Shown here in pieces: positions 51,826 through 60,550 of a stretch of 64,000 nt of DNA (its first letter is position 1; each line of letters begins with the position of its first letter). The notes beneath the pieces are model-generated. The model did no database searches, was not told the origin of the DNA, and saw only the letters and a program-made list of their open reading frames with translations. The DNA is taken from positions 26,530 through 90,529 of the forward strand of contig SAQG01000024.1 of the NCBI GenBank assembly GCA_004020315.1, read 5' to 3'. The position numbers were made by a program, and so were the translations under genes. Source of the stretch: Mesorhizobium sp. (GTDB taxonomy: Bacteria; Pseudomonadota; Alphaproteobacteria; Rhizobiales; Rhizobiaceae).

Positions 51826-53322
51826 TTATGCCGGCATCTGCAGCGGCGCCCGCCGCGCCTGCCATCCCGAAATCTTTTCCATTTGTGCGGCGAGAGACAA
51901 CAAGGTCTCCTCGTCGCCGGGGCGGCCGGCGGCCTGGATGCCGAGCGGCAGGCCGGCGTCGGTGACATAAACAGGCAGTGCGATCGATGGCTGGCCGCTG
52001 ACGTTCTGGATCGCCGGCCAGTGGGTGAACCACAGGCTCTTGTCCATCAACTGGCCGAACAGCGGCTTGAATTTCAGCAGACGGGCAAGCCGCAGCCTGT
52101 CGAGCACCTCCTCGATGAACGCGTCGGCGCCCTTCGGGTCCATGGCACCGCAGGCGAGCGGCGGATGGGCGATAACAGGCATCAGCACGGCATCATATTG
52201 CGCGGTCTCGGTGATCAGCCGGCGCGACGTGGCATGCAGCCGCTGCAGCCCGGCATAGATATCGCCGGCCGAGACGATCTCGCCGAAGCGGCTCATCAGA
52301 CGGGTGGCGCGCTCGACGTCGCCCGCAACGGAGCGGCCGACACGCAAGGCCTCAATGCGCATCGCTCCGGCGACGGCCGCAGCCGCCGTCCTGGCGAAAT
52401 CGGCGATGAAGTCGCGGTCGATATAGGGCAAGTCGATCTCCTCGATCGTGTGGCCGCCTTCGCGCGCAAATGCCACGGCCGTGTCCAGCGCCGTCAGCGT
52501 CTCGGCCGATATCGGCAGGCCGAGCGGCGATTTCCGGTAGACGGCCAGTTTCAGCTTGCCGGGGTCGCGCGCCGCCGCCGCGGCAAAGGTTCCTTTCGGG
52601 GACGGCGCCGCATAGGGCGACAGCGGATCGGGCCCATGGGTCAGGTCGAGCAGCAAGGCCGAATCCCGGACCGAGCGCGAAACGGCGTGGCCGACGACCA
52701 ACCCGTACCAGCTTTCGGTGGCGAGCGGCGACAGCGGCACACGGCCGCGCGAGGTTTTCAGCCCGACCAGCCCGGTGCAGGCGGCGGGAACGCGGATCGA
52801 GCCGCCGCCATCCGAAGCATGTGCCACCGGTACGACGCCGGCCGCGACCAGCGCCGCCGCACCTCCAGACGAGCCGCCGCTGGTATGCGCCGTATTCCAC
52901 GGATTGCGGGTGATACCGAAAGCGGCGGATTCGGTCATCAGCCTCAGCCCATGTTCGGGCGAGGTGCTGGTGGCGATCGGGACAAGGCCGGCGGCCAGAT
53001 GGCGTTCGGTCATCACTGAATCGAAATCGGCAACGAAAGCCGGAATGCGGCTGCCGCCATGCGTCGGCACGCCTTTCATGGCAATGCCGAGGTCCTTCAG
53101 TGCAAAGGGCACACCGGCCAGCGGCAGCTTGCGGTCGACGGTTTTCGCCCGCGAACGCGCCGCCTCGTAAAGCGGCTCGGCGATCGCGTTGATGTCCGGG
53201 CGAGTGGCTTCGGCCCGCGCAATCGCCGCATCGACGAGCTCCTGCGGAGAGAGTTCTCCCTTGCGCACGAGGCCGGCCAGGCCGATTGCGTCATGTTCCC
53301 ACAGGGCCCGTTCGACCGACAT
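51826..53322 (-). CDS. Amidase signature family enzyme
   Basis: A 498-residue amidase of the AtzF/GatA-like signature family. The Ser-cisSer-Lys triad is complete: Lys76 in PFALKDLG, Ser151 in TSGGSSGGAAALVA and Ser175 in DGGGSIRVPAA. The ATG at 53322 has GGAG six bases upstream. The absence of gatB/gatC neighbours and the sequence character argue for a stand-alone catabolic amidase rather than Glu-tRNA amidotransferase. Substrate unknown. It lies between argB and the ECF sigma genes. Confidence 0.9.
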   Translation of the reverse strand: MSVERALWEHDAIGLAGLVRKGELSPQELVDAAIARAEATRPDINAIAEPLYEAARSRAKTVDRKLPLAGVPFALKDLGIAMKGVPTHGGSRIPAFVADFDSVMTERHLAAGLVPIATSTSPEHGLRLMTESAAFGITRNPWNTAHTSGGSSGGAAALVAAGVVPVAHASDGGGSIRVPAACTGLVGLKTSRGRVPLSPLATESWYGLVVGHAVSRSVRDSALLLDLTHGPDPLSPYAAPSPKGTFAAAAARDPGKLKLAVYRKSPLGLPISAETLTALDTAVAFAREGGHTIEEIDLPYIDRDFIADFARTAAAAVAGAMRIEALRVGRSVAGDVERATRLMSRFGEIVSAGDIYAGLQRLHATSRRLITETAQYDAVLMPVIAHPPLACGAMDPKGADAFIEEVLDRLRLARLLKFKPLFGQLMDKSLWFTHWPAIQNVSGQPSIALPVYVTDAGLPLGIQAAGRPGDEETLLSLAAQMEKISGWQARRAPLQMPA

Positions 53323-53350
53323 TCTTGCTCCCCCCACTATCGGCAAGCTA

Positions 53351-53396
53351 GAGCATCGGGCCCAAAGTGGAAACCGGTTTTGGGAAAATCCGATGC
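53351..53396. repeat. Rhizobial palindromic intergenic repeat, second copy
   Basis: GCATCGG (53353-53359) pairs with CCGATGC (53390-53396) around a core with AAAGTGGAAACCGGTTTTGG, the reverse form of the element at 5722-5770. It lies between the divergent amidase and ECF sigma genes. Confidence 0.65.
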
Positions 53397-53504
53397 CCGA
53401 AAAAGGTCGGTTCTTTTCTTGGCGATCGAACCCCACGATGCTCCCGGTGCACGGGAACGCTTCCGCCGTTGCAAATACATTGCAATTGCCTAATTTGGCA
53501 GCCG

Positions 53505-54044
53505 ATGGCGCCGCAGGACATCAGCAACCTGATCGTCCGGACTTCGATGAAGGACCGGGCTGCATTCGATCTGCTCTACCGGCAGACCAGCGCGAAACTT
53601 TTCGGCGTCTGCCTTCGTGTATTGAGGGACCGGGGAGAGGCAGAAGAGGCGCTGCAGGAGGTCTTCGTCAAGATATGGACGAAGGCTGACCGTTTCGCCG
53701 TCTCGGAGCTAAGCCCGATTTCCTGGCTGGTGGCCGTTGCGCGCAATCACGCGATAGATCGGATAAGGGCGCGGCGAGAGCCTGCCATCTTTATCGATGC
53801 TGCGCTCGACGTGGCCGATCCGGCGCCGGGACCGGAGGCTGCGGCTGTTGCAGGCGGTGAAACCGGGCGCATCTATCGCTGTCTCGACGAATTGGAAAGG
53901 GACCGGGCGGCAGCCGTCCGGGGCGCCTATCTGGATGGCGAAAGCTATGCCGAACTGGCGGCGCGCCATGACGTGCCGCTGAACACCATGCGAACCTGGC
54001 TGCGGCGCAGCCTGTTGAAGCTCAGAGAGTGTCTGGAAAGATGA
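53505..54044 (+). CDS. ECF RNA polymerase sigma factor
   Basis: A 179-residue extracytoplasmic-function sigma factor. Region 2 is AAFDLLYRQTSAKLFGVCLR with GEAEEALQEVFVKIW and SWLVAVARNHAIDRIR. Region 4 is DGESYAELAARHDVPLNTMR followed by a basic helix. The ATG at 53505 gives the normal length; a longer open frame upstream crosses the repeat and is not coding. It overlaps the anti-sigma gene by four bases. Such pairs are held inactive at the membrane until an envelope signal releases the sigma factor. Confidence 0.9.
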   Translation: MAPQDISNLIVRTSMKDRAAFDLLYRQTSAKLFGVCLRVLRDRGEAEEALQEVFVKIWTKADRFAVSELSPISWLVAVARNHAIDRIRARREPAIFIDAALDVADPAPGPEAAAVAGGETGRIYRCLDELERDRAAAVRGAYLDGESYAELAARHDVPLNTMRTWLRRSLLKLRECLER

Positions 54045-54739
54045 CGCCAGCAGAGGATGAAGGATCGGAACGTGGCGGCGATGACCTGTTCGCTGCCGAA
54101 TACGTTCTTGGCGCCCTGGCCGCGGACGAACGCGAGATTGCGTCGCGCCGCATCGACGCGGACGCCGCTTTCGCGCGCCTCGTCGATGCCTGGGAGGCGC
54201 GTCTGTCGCCGATGACCGCCGCCTATCCGGAGACAGAGCCGCCGATCAGGGTCAAGGAGGCATTGGATCGCCGGCTGTTCATCGCAGAGCCTCGCGCCGG
54301 CCTCTGGTCAAGCCTTGCCTTCTGGCGCGGTCTTGCCGCCGCTGCTGTCGCGGCGCTGGCGATCTATATCGCCGTGCCGTACCTCAAGCCGCCGGTCGAG
54401 CAGCCGCGGCTCATCGCCTCGCTGGCTGCCGACGGCAGCGACGTCAGATATCTTGCCGTCTACGACGCCGCCCGTCGCGAGATCGGCCTGTCGCATGTCT
54501 CCGGCGAGCGCGCCGCCGGCAAGGATTTCGAGCTGTGGATGATCGAGGGCAGGAACCCGCCGGTCTCGATGGGCGTCATCCCGGCCGGTCAGACCGCGCA
54601 TGTGACCATCTCGCCGGCCGTGCAGGAAAGGCTTGCGCAGGGCGCCGTTCTTGCGGTCAGCGTTGAGCCGGCCGGCGGTTCGCCGACCGGTCAGCCGACC
54701 GGCCCTGTGGTCGCTACGGGCGATTTGAAGAGCATTTGA
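54041..54739 (+). CDS. Anti-sigma factor, RskA-like
   Basis: A 232-residue single-span protein. The cytoplasmic N-terminal part (about 1-95) begins with acidic residues and LFAAEYVLGALAADEREIAS, typical of anti-sigma factors of the RskA/SigK group. One membrane span follows at about 97-116, then a periplasmic RskA-type domain (GKDFELWMIEGRNPPVSMGV). ATGA overlap with the sigma gene. It would sequester the neighbouring sigma factor; no zinc-binding HxxxCxxC motif is present. Confidence 0.88.
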   Translation: MTPAEDEGSERGGDDLFAAEYVLGALAADEREIASRRIDADAAFARLVDAWEARLSPMTAAYPETEPPIRVKEALDRRLFIAEPRAGLWSSLAFWRGLAAAAVAALAIYIAVPYLKPPVEQPRLIASLAADGSDVRYLAVYDAARREIGLSHVSGERAAGKDFELWMIEGRNPPVSMGVIPAGQTAHVTISPAVQERLAQGAVLAVSVEPAGGSPTGQPTGPVVATGDLKSI

Positions 54740-54918
54740 TCGCCCTATCTTCTCTGGTGGGGTGAGCTTAGGAGCATGCCCCCTAGAAGGGTGTCTCTGC
54801 TCTGAACCGCCGTTTATGAAAAAGAAAATTTTTCCTGAACGACGAAACTCACGCATTCATCTCCCGTATCTCCTTGCGCCCCCAAAGAGGGGAAAGATAA
54901 ACTGAGGAGATTGACATC

Positions 54919-55476
54919 ATGCGTGAATTCGCCACCCTTTTGCTTGCCGGAACGGTCGCCGGCTCCGCGCTCGCTACCGCCGCCTATGCCCAGAATCCGA
55001 TGGTCGGCGGCGCCGCCATGTATGCCACCAGGAACATCGTCGAGAACGCGGTCAATTCGAAGGATCACACGACACTGGTCGCGGCCGTCAAGGCCGGTGG
55101 TCTCGTCGACACGCTGCAGAGCGCCGGCCCCTTCACCGTGTTCGCGCCGACCAACGAGGCCTTTGCAGCGCTTCCGGCCGGCACCGTCGACACGCTGCTC
55201 AAGCCCGAAAACAAGGACAAGCTGGTCAAGATCCTGACCTGCCACGTCATCGGTGCCAAGGCAATGGCCGCCGACGTCGCCAAGATGGCCATGGACGATG
55301 GTGGCGCGCACAAGGTCAAGACGGTTGGCGGCTGCGAGCTGACGCTCAAGGCCGACGGCGGCAAGGTCACCGCGACCGATGAGAACGGCAATGTCGCCAA
55401 TGTGACCGTCGCCGATGTCGAGCAGTCGAACGGCGTTATCCACGTCATCGACAAGGTTCTCCTGCCGAAGATGTAA
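54919..55476 (+). CDS. Fasciclin domain protein, secreted
   Basis: A 185-residue exported protein with a signal peptide (cleaved after TAAYAQ, about residue 25) and one fasciclin (FAS1) domain. The two conserved boxes are GPFTVFAPTNEAFAALPAGT and SNGVIHVIDKVLLPKM. FAS1 domains mediate adhesion or surface interactions; in rhizobia some affect symbiosis. GAGGAGATT precedes the ATG at 54919. Close placement after the sigma/anti-sigma pair suggests that it belongs to the same stress regulon. Bases 54740-54918 hold no gene. Confidence 0.9.
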   Translation: MREFATLLLAGTVAGSALATAAYAQNPMVGGAAMYATRNIVENAVNSKDHTTLVAAVKAGGLVDTLQSAGPFTVFAPTNEAFAALPAGTVDTLLKPENKDKLVKILTCHVIGAKAMAADVAKMAMDDGGAHKVKTVGGCELTLKADGGKVTATDENGNVANVTVADVEQSNGVIHVIDKVLLPKM

Positions 55477-55567
55477 CGAAGGGCCTGCTGCCAACGAAGA
55501 TATGGCTGAGGCTCAATGCCGAGTGCGCGGGTTTCTGCTTGCGTGACCCGCGCAATCGACAGGCGTA

Positions 55568-55604
55568 CACTCCGCACCGTCCGCTCCGGGCGTGGTGCGG
55601 AGTG
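55568..55604 (+). terminator. Hairpin downstream of the fasciclin gene
   Basis: CACTCCGCACC (55568-55578) pairs exactly with GGTGCGGAGTG (55594-55604). There is no T-run, but this 11-bp GC-rich stem lies between the fasciclin stop and the msrB leader and is the best termination candidate there. Confidence 0.5.
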
Positions 55605-55687
55605 CCCGTTGTCAGGAGCTGGCCGTCACTAGCTTTTGATTTCCATGTGACGGTCTAATTTGGCAAATGGACAGAGGAGGAATGGCG

Positions 55688-56191
55688 ATGATCCGGCGCG
55701 ACTTTCTTTGGAGCGGTGCCGCCGCCGTGGCATTGTTGGCAGGCACGGCAGCAACGTTGCGCATGGGCCGGCCCCAGGACGCGCACGCGGCCGAAACGTT
55801 CGAGATCACCAAGACCGAGGCCGAGTGGCGCGCCATCCTGTCCGACGCGGCTTTCAACGTGCTGCGCAAGGAAGGCACCGAATATCCCGGCACCAGCCCG
55901 CTGCTCAACGAACACCGGAAGGGCATATTCGCCTGCGCCGGCTGCGACCTGCCGCTCTATTCCTCCGAAACGAAGTTCGATTCCGGCACCGGCTGGCCGA
56001 GCTTCTGGCAGGAGATTCCCAATGCCGTCGGCATGACCGTGGACAGGTCTCTCGGCATGACCCGAACCGAGGTCCATTGCCGCCGCTGCGGCGGTCATCT
56101 CGGCCATGTCTTCGACGACGGTCCGCCGCCGACCGGCCTGCGTCATTGCATCAACGGCGTCGCCCTGACCTTCAAGCCGGCCACCGCCTGA
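55688..56191 (+). CDS. msrB: Peptide-methionine (R)-S-oxide reductase, Tat-exported
   Basis: A 167-residue MsrB enzyme that repairs R-methionine sulfoxide in proteins. A twin-arginine signal (IRRDFLWSGAAAVALLAG, RR at 3-4) sends it to the periplasm. Zinc-binding pairs are Cys83/Cys86 (CAGC) and Cys131/Cys134 (CRRC), and the catalytic Cys154 lies in LRHCINGVALTF. I chose the ATG at 55688, seven bases from GGAGG; ATGs at 55667 and 55682 are in frame but poorly placed. Its place after the ECF sigma, anti-sigma and fasciclin genes fits periplasmic oxidative-stress repair. Confidence 0.92.
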   Translation: MIRRDFLWSGAAAVALLAGTAATLRMGRPQDAHAAETFEITKTEAEWRAILSDAAFNVLRKEGTEYPGTSPLLNEHRKGIFACAGCDLPLYSSETKFDSGTGWPSFWQEIPNAVGMTVDRSLGMTRTEVHCRRCGGHLGHVFDDGPPPTGLRHCINGVALTFKPATA

Positions 56192-56202
56192 CCTACAGCG
56201 CC

Positions 56203-56222
56203 GCGCGTCCTTTTGGACGCGC
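56203..56222. terminator. Hairpin between convergent msrB and emrB
   Basis: GCGCGTCC-TTTT-GGACGCGC is a perfect eight-base-pair stem midway between the two stop codons (56191 and 56235). It could serve as a bidirectional terminator, though neither side has a long T-run. Confidence 0.55.
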
Positions 56223-56234
56223 AAAGTTGCGCGA

Positions 56235-57821
56235 TCAGTGTCCGCCACCTCCGCCCACCGGCTCGGCCGGTTTGCGGATGACCATGGTGAAGATCGCGAG
56301 CGTCGCGAACAGCGCCGTCAAGAGATAGAACACGTCCATGAAGGACAGCAGCGACGCCTGCTGCTGGACCATGCCAGACAGTTTGGAGATCGCCGCCTTG
56401 GATGCGTCCAGGCCGGCATTCTGCTGGAAGTCGAGCGTCATATTCTGCAGCCTGGTCTGCGCCTCGGCACTGCCCCATTGCACATGCTCGGCCAGCCTTG
56501 CGTAGTGGAAGGCGTTGCGATCGATCAGCACGGTGTTGATCACGGCAAGGCCGACGGCGCCGCCGAGATTGCGGGTGAGGTTGAACAGGCCGGATGCATT
56601 CTTCAGCCGGTCAGGCGGCAGCGTTCCCAGCGCGATGTTGTTGATCGGCACCATGCACAGCATCATCGAGGCGCCGCGCAGGATCTGCGGCACCAAGAGC
56701 TCCCAGAAATCCCAGTCGGCGGTCAGATAGGTCATGCGCCAGGTGCCGGCTGCGAAGCCGAAGAAGCCGATCATCATCATCAGCCGCGGATCCATCTTGC
56801 GCGACAGGACGCCGGAAATGGGCGCGGTGACGAACATCGCCAGGCCGCTGACGAACAGCGCCTCGCCGATCATCAAGGAATCGTAGCCGCGGATGCGCCC
56901 GAGATACACCGGATAGAGATAGGTCAGGCCGTAGAGGCCGATGCCGATGACGAAGGAGAACAGCGAGCCGAAAGCGAAGTTGACGTTGGTGAAGGCTTTC
57001 AGGTCGACGATCGGCTCCTCGGCGGTGAAGGCGCGCCAGAAGAACAGCACCGCGCCGGCCGTCATCAGGATGGCGCAGATGAACACGGCCTGGTCCTGAA
57101 GCCAGTCGTTGTTAGGACCTTCCTCGAGCACATATTCCAGCGAGCCGAGGAAAGCCGCCATGCCGGCAAGGCCCCACCAGTCGAACTTGCGGAACAGGCT
57201 GAGATTGGGCTTGTCGAAGTCGATCAACGACCATGCCGCGGCGGTCACCAGGATGCCGGGCACCACATTGATCAGGAACAGCCAGTGCCAGGACATCGCA
57301 TGGCTGATATAGCCGCCGACGGTCGGGCCGATGGTCGGCGCCAGCGTCGCCACCAGACCGATCATCGGCGACACCATGGCGCGGCGCGACGGCGGAAAGA
57401 TGGTGAAGGCGGCAGCGAAGACGCTTGGGATCATGCCGCCGCCGATGAAGCCCTGGATGGCGCGGTAGACGATCATCTGGTCGATGTTGGTCGCGGTCGC
57501 CGCCAGCGCGCTCGCGGCGGTGAAGCCAGCCGCGGAGACGGTGAACAGCACGCGCGTCGACAGCATTCGGCTGAGAAAACCGGACAGCGGGATCATGATG
57601 ACTTCGGCGATCAGATAGGCAGTCTGCACCCACGGGATTTCGTCGGAGCTGGCGCTCAGACCCGCCTGGATCTCGGCCAGCGATGCCGAGACGATCTGGA
57701 TGTCGAGGATCGCCATGAACATGCCGAACACCATCGCCAGGAAAGCGATGATGCGGCGCGGCTCGATGTGGTCGACCGGCTTGGCCGGCGCCGATCCCGC
57801 GGTCAGGGTTGCGGTCGCCAT
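56235..57821 (-). CDS. emrB: MFS drug exporter, EmrB/DHA2 family
   Basis: A 528-residue, 14-span proton-driven exporter of the DHA2 family. Motif C-like and antiporter elements are seen in PWVQTAYLIAEVIMIPLSG, YRAIQGFIGGGMIPSVFAA and GPTVGGYISHAMSWHWLFLI. With the EmrA-type adaptor encoded 21 bases upstream it would form a tripartite pump through an outer-membrane channel. The pair is divergent from a TetR gene with two palindromic operators. Substrates are unknown; hydrophobic toxins, uncouplers or plant phenolics are usual. Confidence 0.92.
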   Translation of the reverse strand: MATATLTAGSAPAKPVDHIEPRRIIAFLAMVFGMFMAILDIQIVSASLAEIQAGLSASSDEIPWVQTAYLIAEVIMIPLSGFLSRMLSTRVLFTVSAAGFTAASALAATATNIDQMIVYRAIQGFIGGGMIPSVFAAAFTIFPPSRRAMVSPMIGLVATLAPTIGPTVGGYISHAMSWHWLFLINVVPGILVTAAAWSLIDFDKPNLSLFRKFDWWGLAGMAAFLGSLEYVLEEGPNNDWLQDQAVFICAILMTAGAVLFFWRAFTAEEPIVDLKAFTNVNFAFGSLFSFVIGIGLYGLTYLYPVYLGRIRGYDSLMIGEALFVSGLAMFVTAPISGVLSRKMDPRLMMMIGFFGFAAGTWRMTYLTADWDFWELLVPQILRGASMMLCMVPINNIALGTLPPDRLKNASGLFNLTRNLGGAVGLAVINTVLIDRNAFHYARLAEHVQWGSAEAQTRLQNMTLDFQQNAGLDASKAAISKLSGMVQQQASLLSFMDVFYLLTALFATLAIFTMVIRKPAEPVGGGGGH

Positions 57822-57842
57822 GACGTTGCTCCGAGGTCTGCC

Positions 57843-59024
57843 TTACTTCGACGCAGAAGGTGCAGTGCGGCTGTCGACGGCGACGACAACGCTGAGGCCG
57901 GCGCGCAGCTTGCCTGTCTTCAGCACATCCGCCGGCACGTCGATGCGAACCGGGACGCGCTGCACGACCTTGGTGAAGTTGCCGGTGGCGTTTTCCGGCG
58001 GCAGCAGCGAGAACACCGCGCCGGATGCCGGGGCCAGCGACGAGACGGTGCCTTCGAAATCCTGGCCATCGATCGCGTCGACCGAAATCCTGACCTTTTC
58101 GCCAGGCACGAGCCGGGCAAGCTGGGTCTCCTTGAAATTGGCGACGATATAGAGCTTGTCCATCGGCACGATGACGGCGAGCTTCTGTCCGGGGCTGATC
58201 AGGTCGCCCTGCTCGACCGAGCGGTTGCCGACCACACCGTCATAGGGCGCGCGCAGCACGGTGAAGGACAGATCACGGGCGGCCTTGTCCCGGGCAAGCT
58301 GAAGCGACGCCAGCGTGCTCGCCGTCTCCGCGCGCTGCGCCTGAAGCACACCGATATTGGCCTGCGCCGCCGCAATCTGGGCGTCGGCACCGACAAGGGC
58401 GGCATTGGCCTGCTCGACCGCGGTCTGGGCGTCATCCAGTTGGGCCTGGGTGCCGACATGCGTCTTGAGCAATTGGGCGGCGCGCGCTTGAACGCGCGCC
58501 GCATTGCCGGCGGCGGCTTGGTCTGCGGTCTTCTGCGCCTGCGCCTGCTCAAGCGATGCGCGTGCCGCCTCGGTCTGGGCGTCGATACGGTCGAGCGTCT
58601 TGCTCAAGGTGGCGATCTGCGCCTCGGCTTGGGCGACCGCTATCTTGTAATCGCCATTGTCGACGACCAGCAACGGGTCGCCGGCCTTGACCTGTTGGTT
58701 CTCGGTCACCTTGACCTGATCGACATAGCCGGAGATTTTCGGCGAAATGAACGCCATGTCGGCCTGGACATAGGCGTCGTCGGTTGAGATCATGAAACGC
58801 CCGTCGGTCCAGTAATCGTAGCCATACCAGGCGCCTGCGCCCAGCAAGCCAAGCGCGATGATCGGCAACAGAAAGGAGCGTGCCGAACGTCTCTTTTTGG
58901 CCGGCGCCTCGGCTGGAGGACTTATTGCGGGCTCAGTCGGTGCGTTCGGCGCTTCGGTGGCTGGCGTGACCTTGGCGTTGGGGAATGGACGGACTTCGGC
59001 GGTGGGGGTCGCGTTGGAGGACAT
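57843..59024 (-). CDS. emrA: Membrane fusion protein, EmrA/HlyD family
   Basis: A 393-residue periplasmic adaptor. It has a short cytoplasmic Pro/Ala-rich N-terminus, one span near residue 50-70, then the family pattern ISTDDAYVQADMAFISPKIS. Next come a lipoyl half, a long Ala/Gln-rich coiled coil (about 120-220), and the second half LRAPYDGVVGNRSVEQGDLI. The start at 59024 (MSSNATPT) is preferred over 59048; a duplicated GAGATGCC stretch makes the choice uncertain. It is transcribed with emrB. Confidence 0.92.
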   Translation of the reverse strand: MSSNATPTAEVRPFPNAKVTPATEAPNAPTEPAISPPAEAPAKKRRSARSFLLPIIALGLLGAGAWYGYDYWTDGRFMISTDDAYVQADMAFISPKISGYVDQVKVTENQQVKAGDPLLVVDNGDYKIAVAQAEAQIATLSKTLDRIDAQTEAARASLEQAQAQKTADQAAAGNAARVQARAAQLLKTHVGTQAQLDDAQTAVEQANAALVGADAQIAAAQANIGVLQAQRAETASTLASLQLARDKAARDLSFTVLRAPYDGVVGNRSVEQGDLISPGQKLAVIVPMDKLYIVANFKETQLARLVPGEKVRISVDAIDGQDFEGTVSSLAPASGAVFSLLPPENATGNFTKVVQRVPVRIDVPADVLKTGKLRAGLSVVVAVDSRTAPSASK

Positions 59025-59072
59025 GGCATCTCTCTGGAAACTGGGCATCTCTCTGGGAAAATCGTTCGGACT

Positions 59073-59086
59073 GAACCGTTCGGTTC
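59073..59086. promoter_or_regulatory. TetR operator, emrA-proximal
   Basis: GAACCG-TT-CGGTTC is an inverted repeat in the emrA leader. It shares the half-site GAACCG with the dyad at 59135-59150, which supports binding by the divergent TetR regulator. Confidence 0.7.
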
Positions 59087-59134
59087 GATGCTGACGTTGA
59101 CTTAGCGCGGAGAGAGGGCCATATCAAGAGTGAT

Positions 59135-59150
59135 CGAACCGATCGGTTCG
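59135..59150. promoter_or_regulatory. TetR operator, regulator-proximal
   Basis: CGAACCGATCGGTTCG is a perfect 16-base palindrome 25 bases before the TetR start codon. With the site at 59073-59086 it would repress both divergent promoters. Confidence 0.75.
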
Positions 59151-59174
59151 AATATTTTTTCGAGGTGTGACGTT

Positions 59175-59894
59175 ATGACCGAGCCTGACAAGGACCAGTG
59201 CGATCTGCTGGATGGCCTGCGTCGCGGTCGCCCGGCGGCGGGACAGGACCCGGTCAAGCGCAGCCAGATCATCGAGGGCGCGCGTCGTGTCTTCATCGAC
59301 AAGGGCTTCGAAGCGGCGTCGATGAACGACATCACCCGCGAGGCCGGCGTTTCCAAGGGCACGATCTATGTCTACTTCGCCAACAAGGAAGAGCTGTTCG
59401 AAGCGCTGATCGAGGAAGAACGCGGCACGATCTTCAAGAACATGTACGATCTGCTCGACCGCGCCGACGATCTTCGCGAGACGCTGGTGAAGTTCGGCAA
59501 GGTGCTGTCCCTCAAGATCACCTCCGCCAAGGTCGTCCAGGCGCAGCGCACGGTAATCGGCGCGTCCGACAGGATTCCCGAACTTGGCGCGCGTTTTTAC
59601 GAGCGCGGCCCGAAACGCGGCCACGACAAGGTCGTTGCTTTTCTCAATGCCGCCATCGAGCGCGGCCTCCTGCGGATCGACGATGTCGATCTTGCCGCCT
59701 ATCAGTTCACCGAACTGTGCCTTGCAGGTCTTTTCCGTCAGTGCATATTCGCCTACCGCACCAAAGCCCCGAGCCAGGATGAAATCGACCACATCGTCAG
59801 GTCGGGCGTCAGCATGTTCCTGAAGGCTTACGGCACCGAAAGGCTCGCCACGGAAGAACGCACCCAGACGATTGCGCTAGAGGCAAAGTCCTAG
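59175..59894 (+). CDS. TetR family transcriptional regulator
   Basis: A 239-residue TetR-type repressor. The N-terminal DNA-binding domain is SQIIEGARRVFIDKGFEAAS, then MNDITREAGVSKGTIYVYFA, followed by a ligand domain with a TetR_C-type pattern (DLAAYQFTELCLAGLFRQCIF). The ATG at 59175 has GAGG eight bases upstream; an ATG at 59130 would start before the operator. It is divergent from emrAB, and two dyads lie between. Its stop overlaps that of the convergent engB by four bases. Confidence 0.92.
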   Translation: MTEPDKDQCDLLDGLRRGRPAAGQDPVKRSQIIEGARRVFIDKGFEAASMNDITREAGVSKGTIYVYFANKEELFEALIEEERGTIFKNMYDLLDRADDLRETLVKFGKVLSLKITSAKVVQAQRTVIGASDRIPELGARFYERGPKRGHDKVVAFLNAAIERGLLRIDDVDLAAYQFTELCLAGLFRQCIFAYRTKAPSQDEIDHIVRSGVSMFLKAYGTERLATEERTQTIALEAKS

Positions 59895-60550
59895 CCGCCA
59901 TTGGCCGCCAGCACGATCGCCGCGCGCAATTCCTCGAGGCCCTCATTCTTTTCCGACGACGTGGCGAGAACGAACGGAAACGCGGCCGGCCGCTTCTTGA
60001 TCTTCTGCAGTGTTTCTTCGATCAATCGCGGCACGCCGGCTGCCTTGATCTTGTCGGTCTTGGTCAGCACGATCTGATAGGACACCGCCGCCTTGTCGAG
60101 CAGCGACAGCACTTCGTCATCCTTGGCCTTGATGCCATGGCGGGCGTCGATCAGCACGTAGACGCGCTTCAGCGTGACGCGGCCCTTGAGATAGTCGAAG
60201 ACGAGTTTCGTCCAGTCGTCGACCTTTTCCTTGGGCGCGGTCGCGTAGCCGTAGCCCGGCATGTCGACCAGCGCCATCGGCGGCAGGTCGGCGCCTTCGC
60301 CGGAAAATCCGCCCGGAACGAAATAGTTGAGTTCCTGCGTCCGCCCCGGCGTATTGGACGTGCGCGCCAGTCCTTTCTGATTGACCAGCGCGTTGATCAG
60401 CGACGATTTGCCGACGTTCGAGCGGCCGGCAAAGGCGATCTCCGGCGGTCCCTCAGGCGGCAGGAACTTCATTGCCGGCACGCCGCGGATGAAGATCCAC
60501 GGCCGCGTGAACAACTCGATGCCGATCACGGACTTGTTCAACGCGTTCAA
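59891..60550 (-). CDS. engB: Ribosome biogenesis GTP-binding protein EngB (YihA/YsxC)
   Basis: A 219-residue essential TRAFAC GTPase acting in large-subunit assembly. G1 is FAGRSNVGKSS, G3 is VDMPGYGYA and G4 is LTKTDK. I chose a TTG start at 60550: GGAGG lies seven bases upstream, and the start overlaps the TGA stop of the acetyltransferase (TTGA). The resulting N-terminus (NALNKSVIGIELFTRPWIF) matches the usual pre-G1 extension; a longer form from 60634 would overlap the upstream gene deeply. Confidence 0.92.
   Translation of the reverse strand: MNALNKSVIGIELFTRPWIFIRGVPAMKFLPPEGPPEIAFAGRSNVGKSSLINALVNQKGLARTSNTPGRTQELNYFVPGGFSGEGADLPPMALVDMPGYGYATAPKEKVDDWTKLVFDYLKGRVTLKRVYVLIDARHGIKAKDDEVLSLLDKAAVSYQIVLTKTDKIKAAGVPRLIEETLQKIKKRPAAFPFVLATSSEKNEGLEELRAAIVLAANGG

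Noticed and set aside
53453..53480. GGAAC plus CGTT as a general-stress (EcfG) promoter before the sigma gene
   Set aside because: The two elements are only eight bases apart; about sixteen are needed.
53490..55665. Shared 11-mer CTAATTTGGCA just before the ECF sigma gene and before msrB as an ECF promoter
   Set aside because: Chance pairs of 11-mers are expected in 64 kb, the fasciclin gene lacks it, and it does not resemble a -35/-10 pair.
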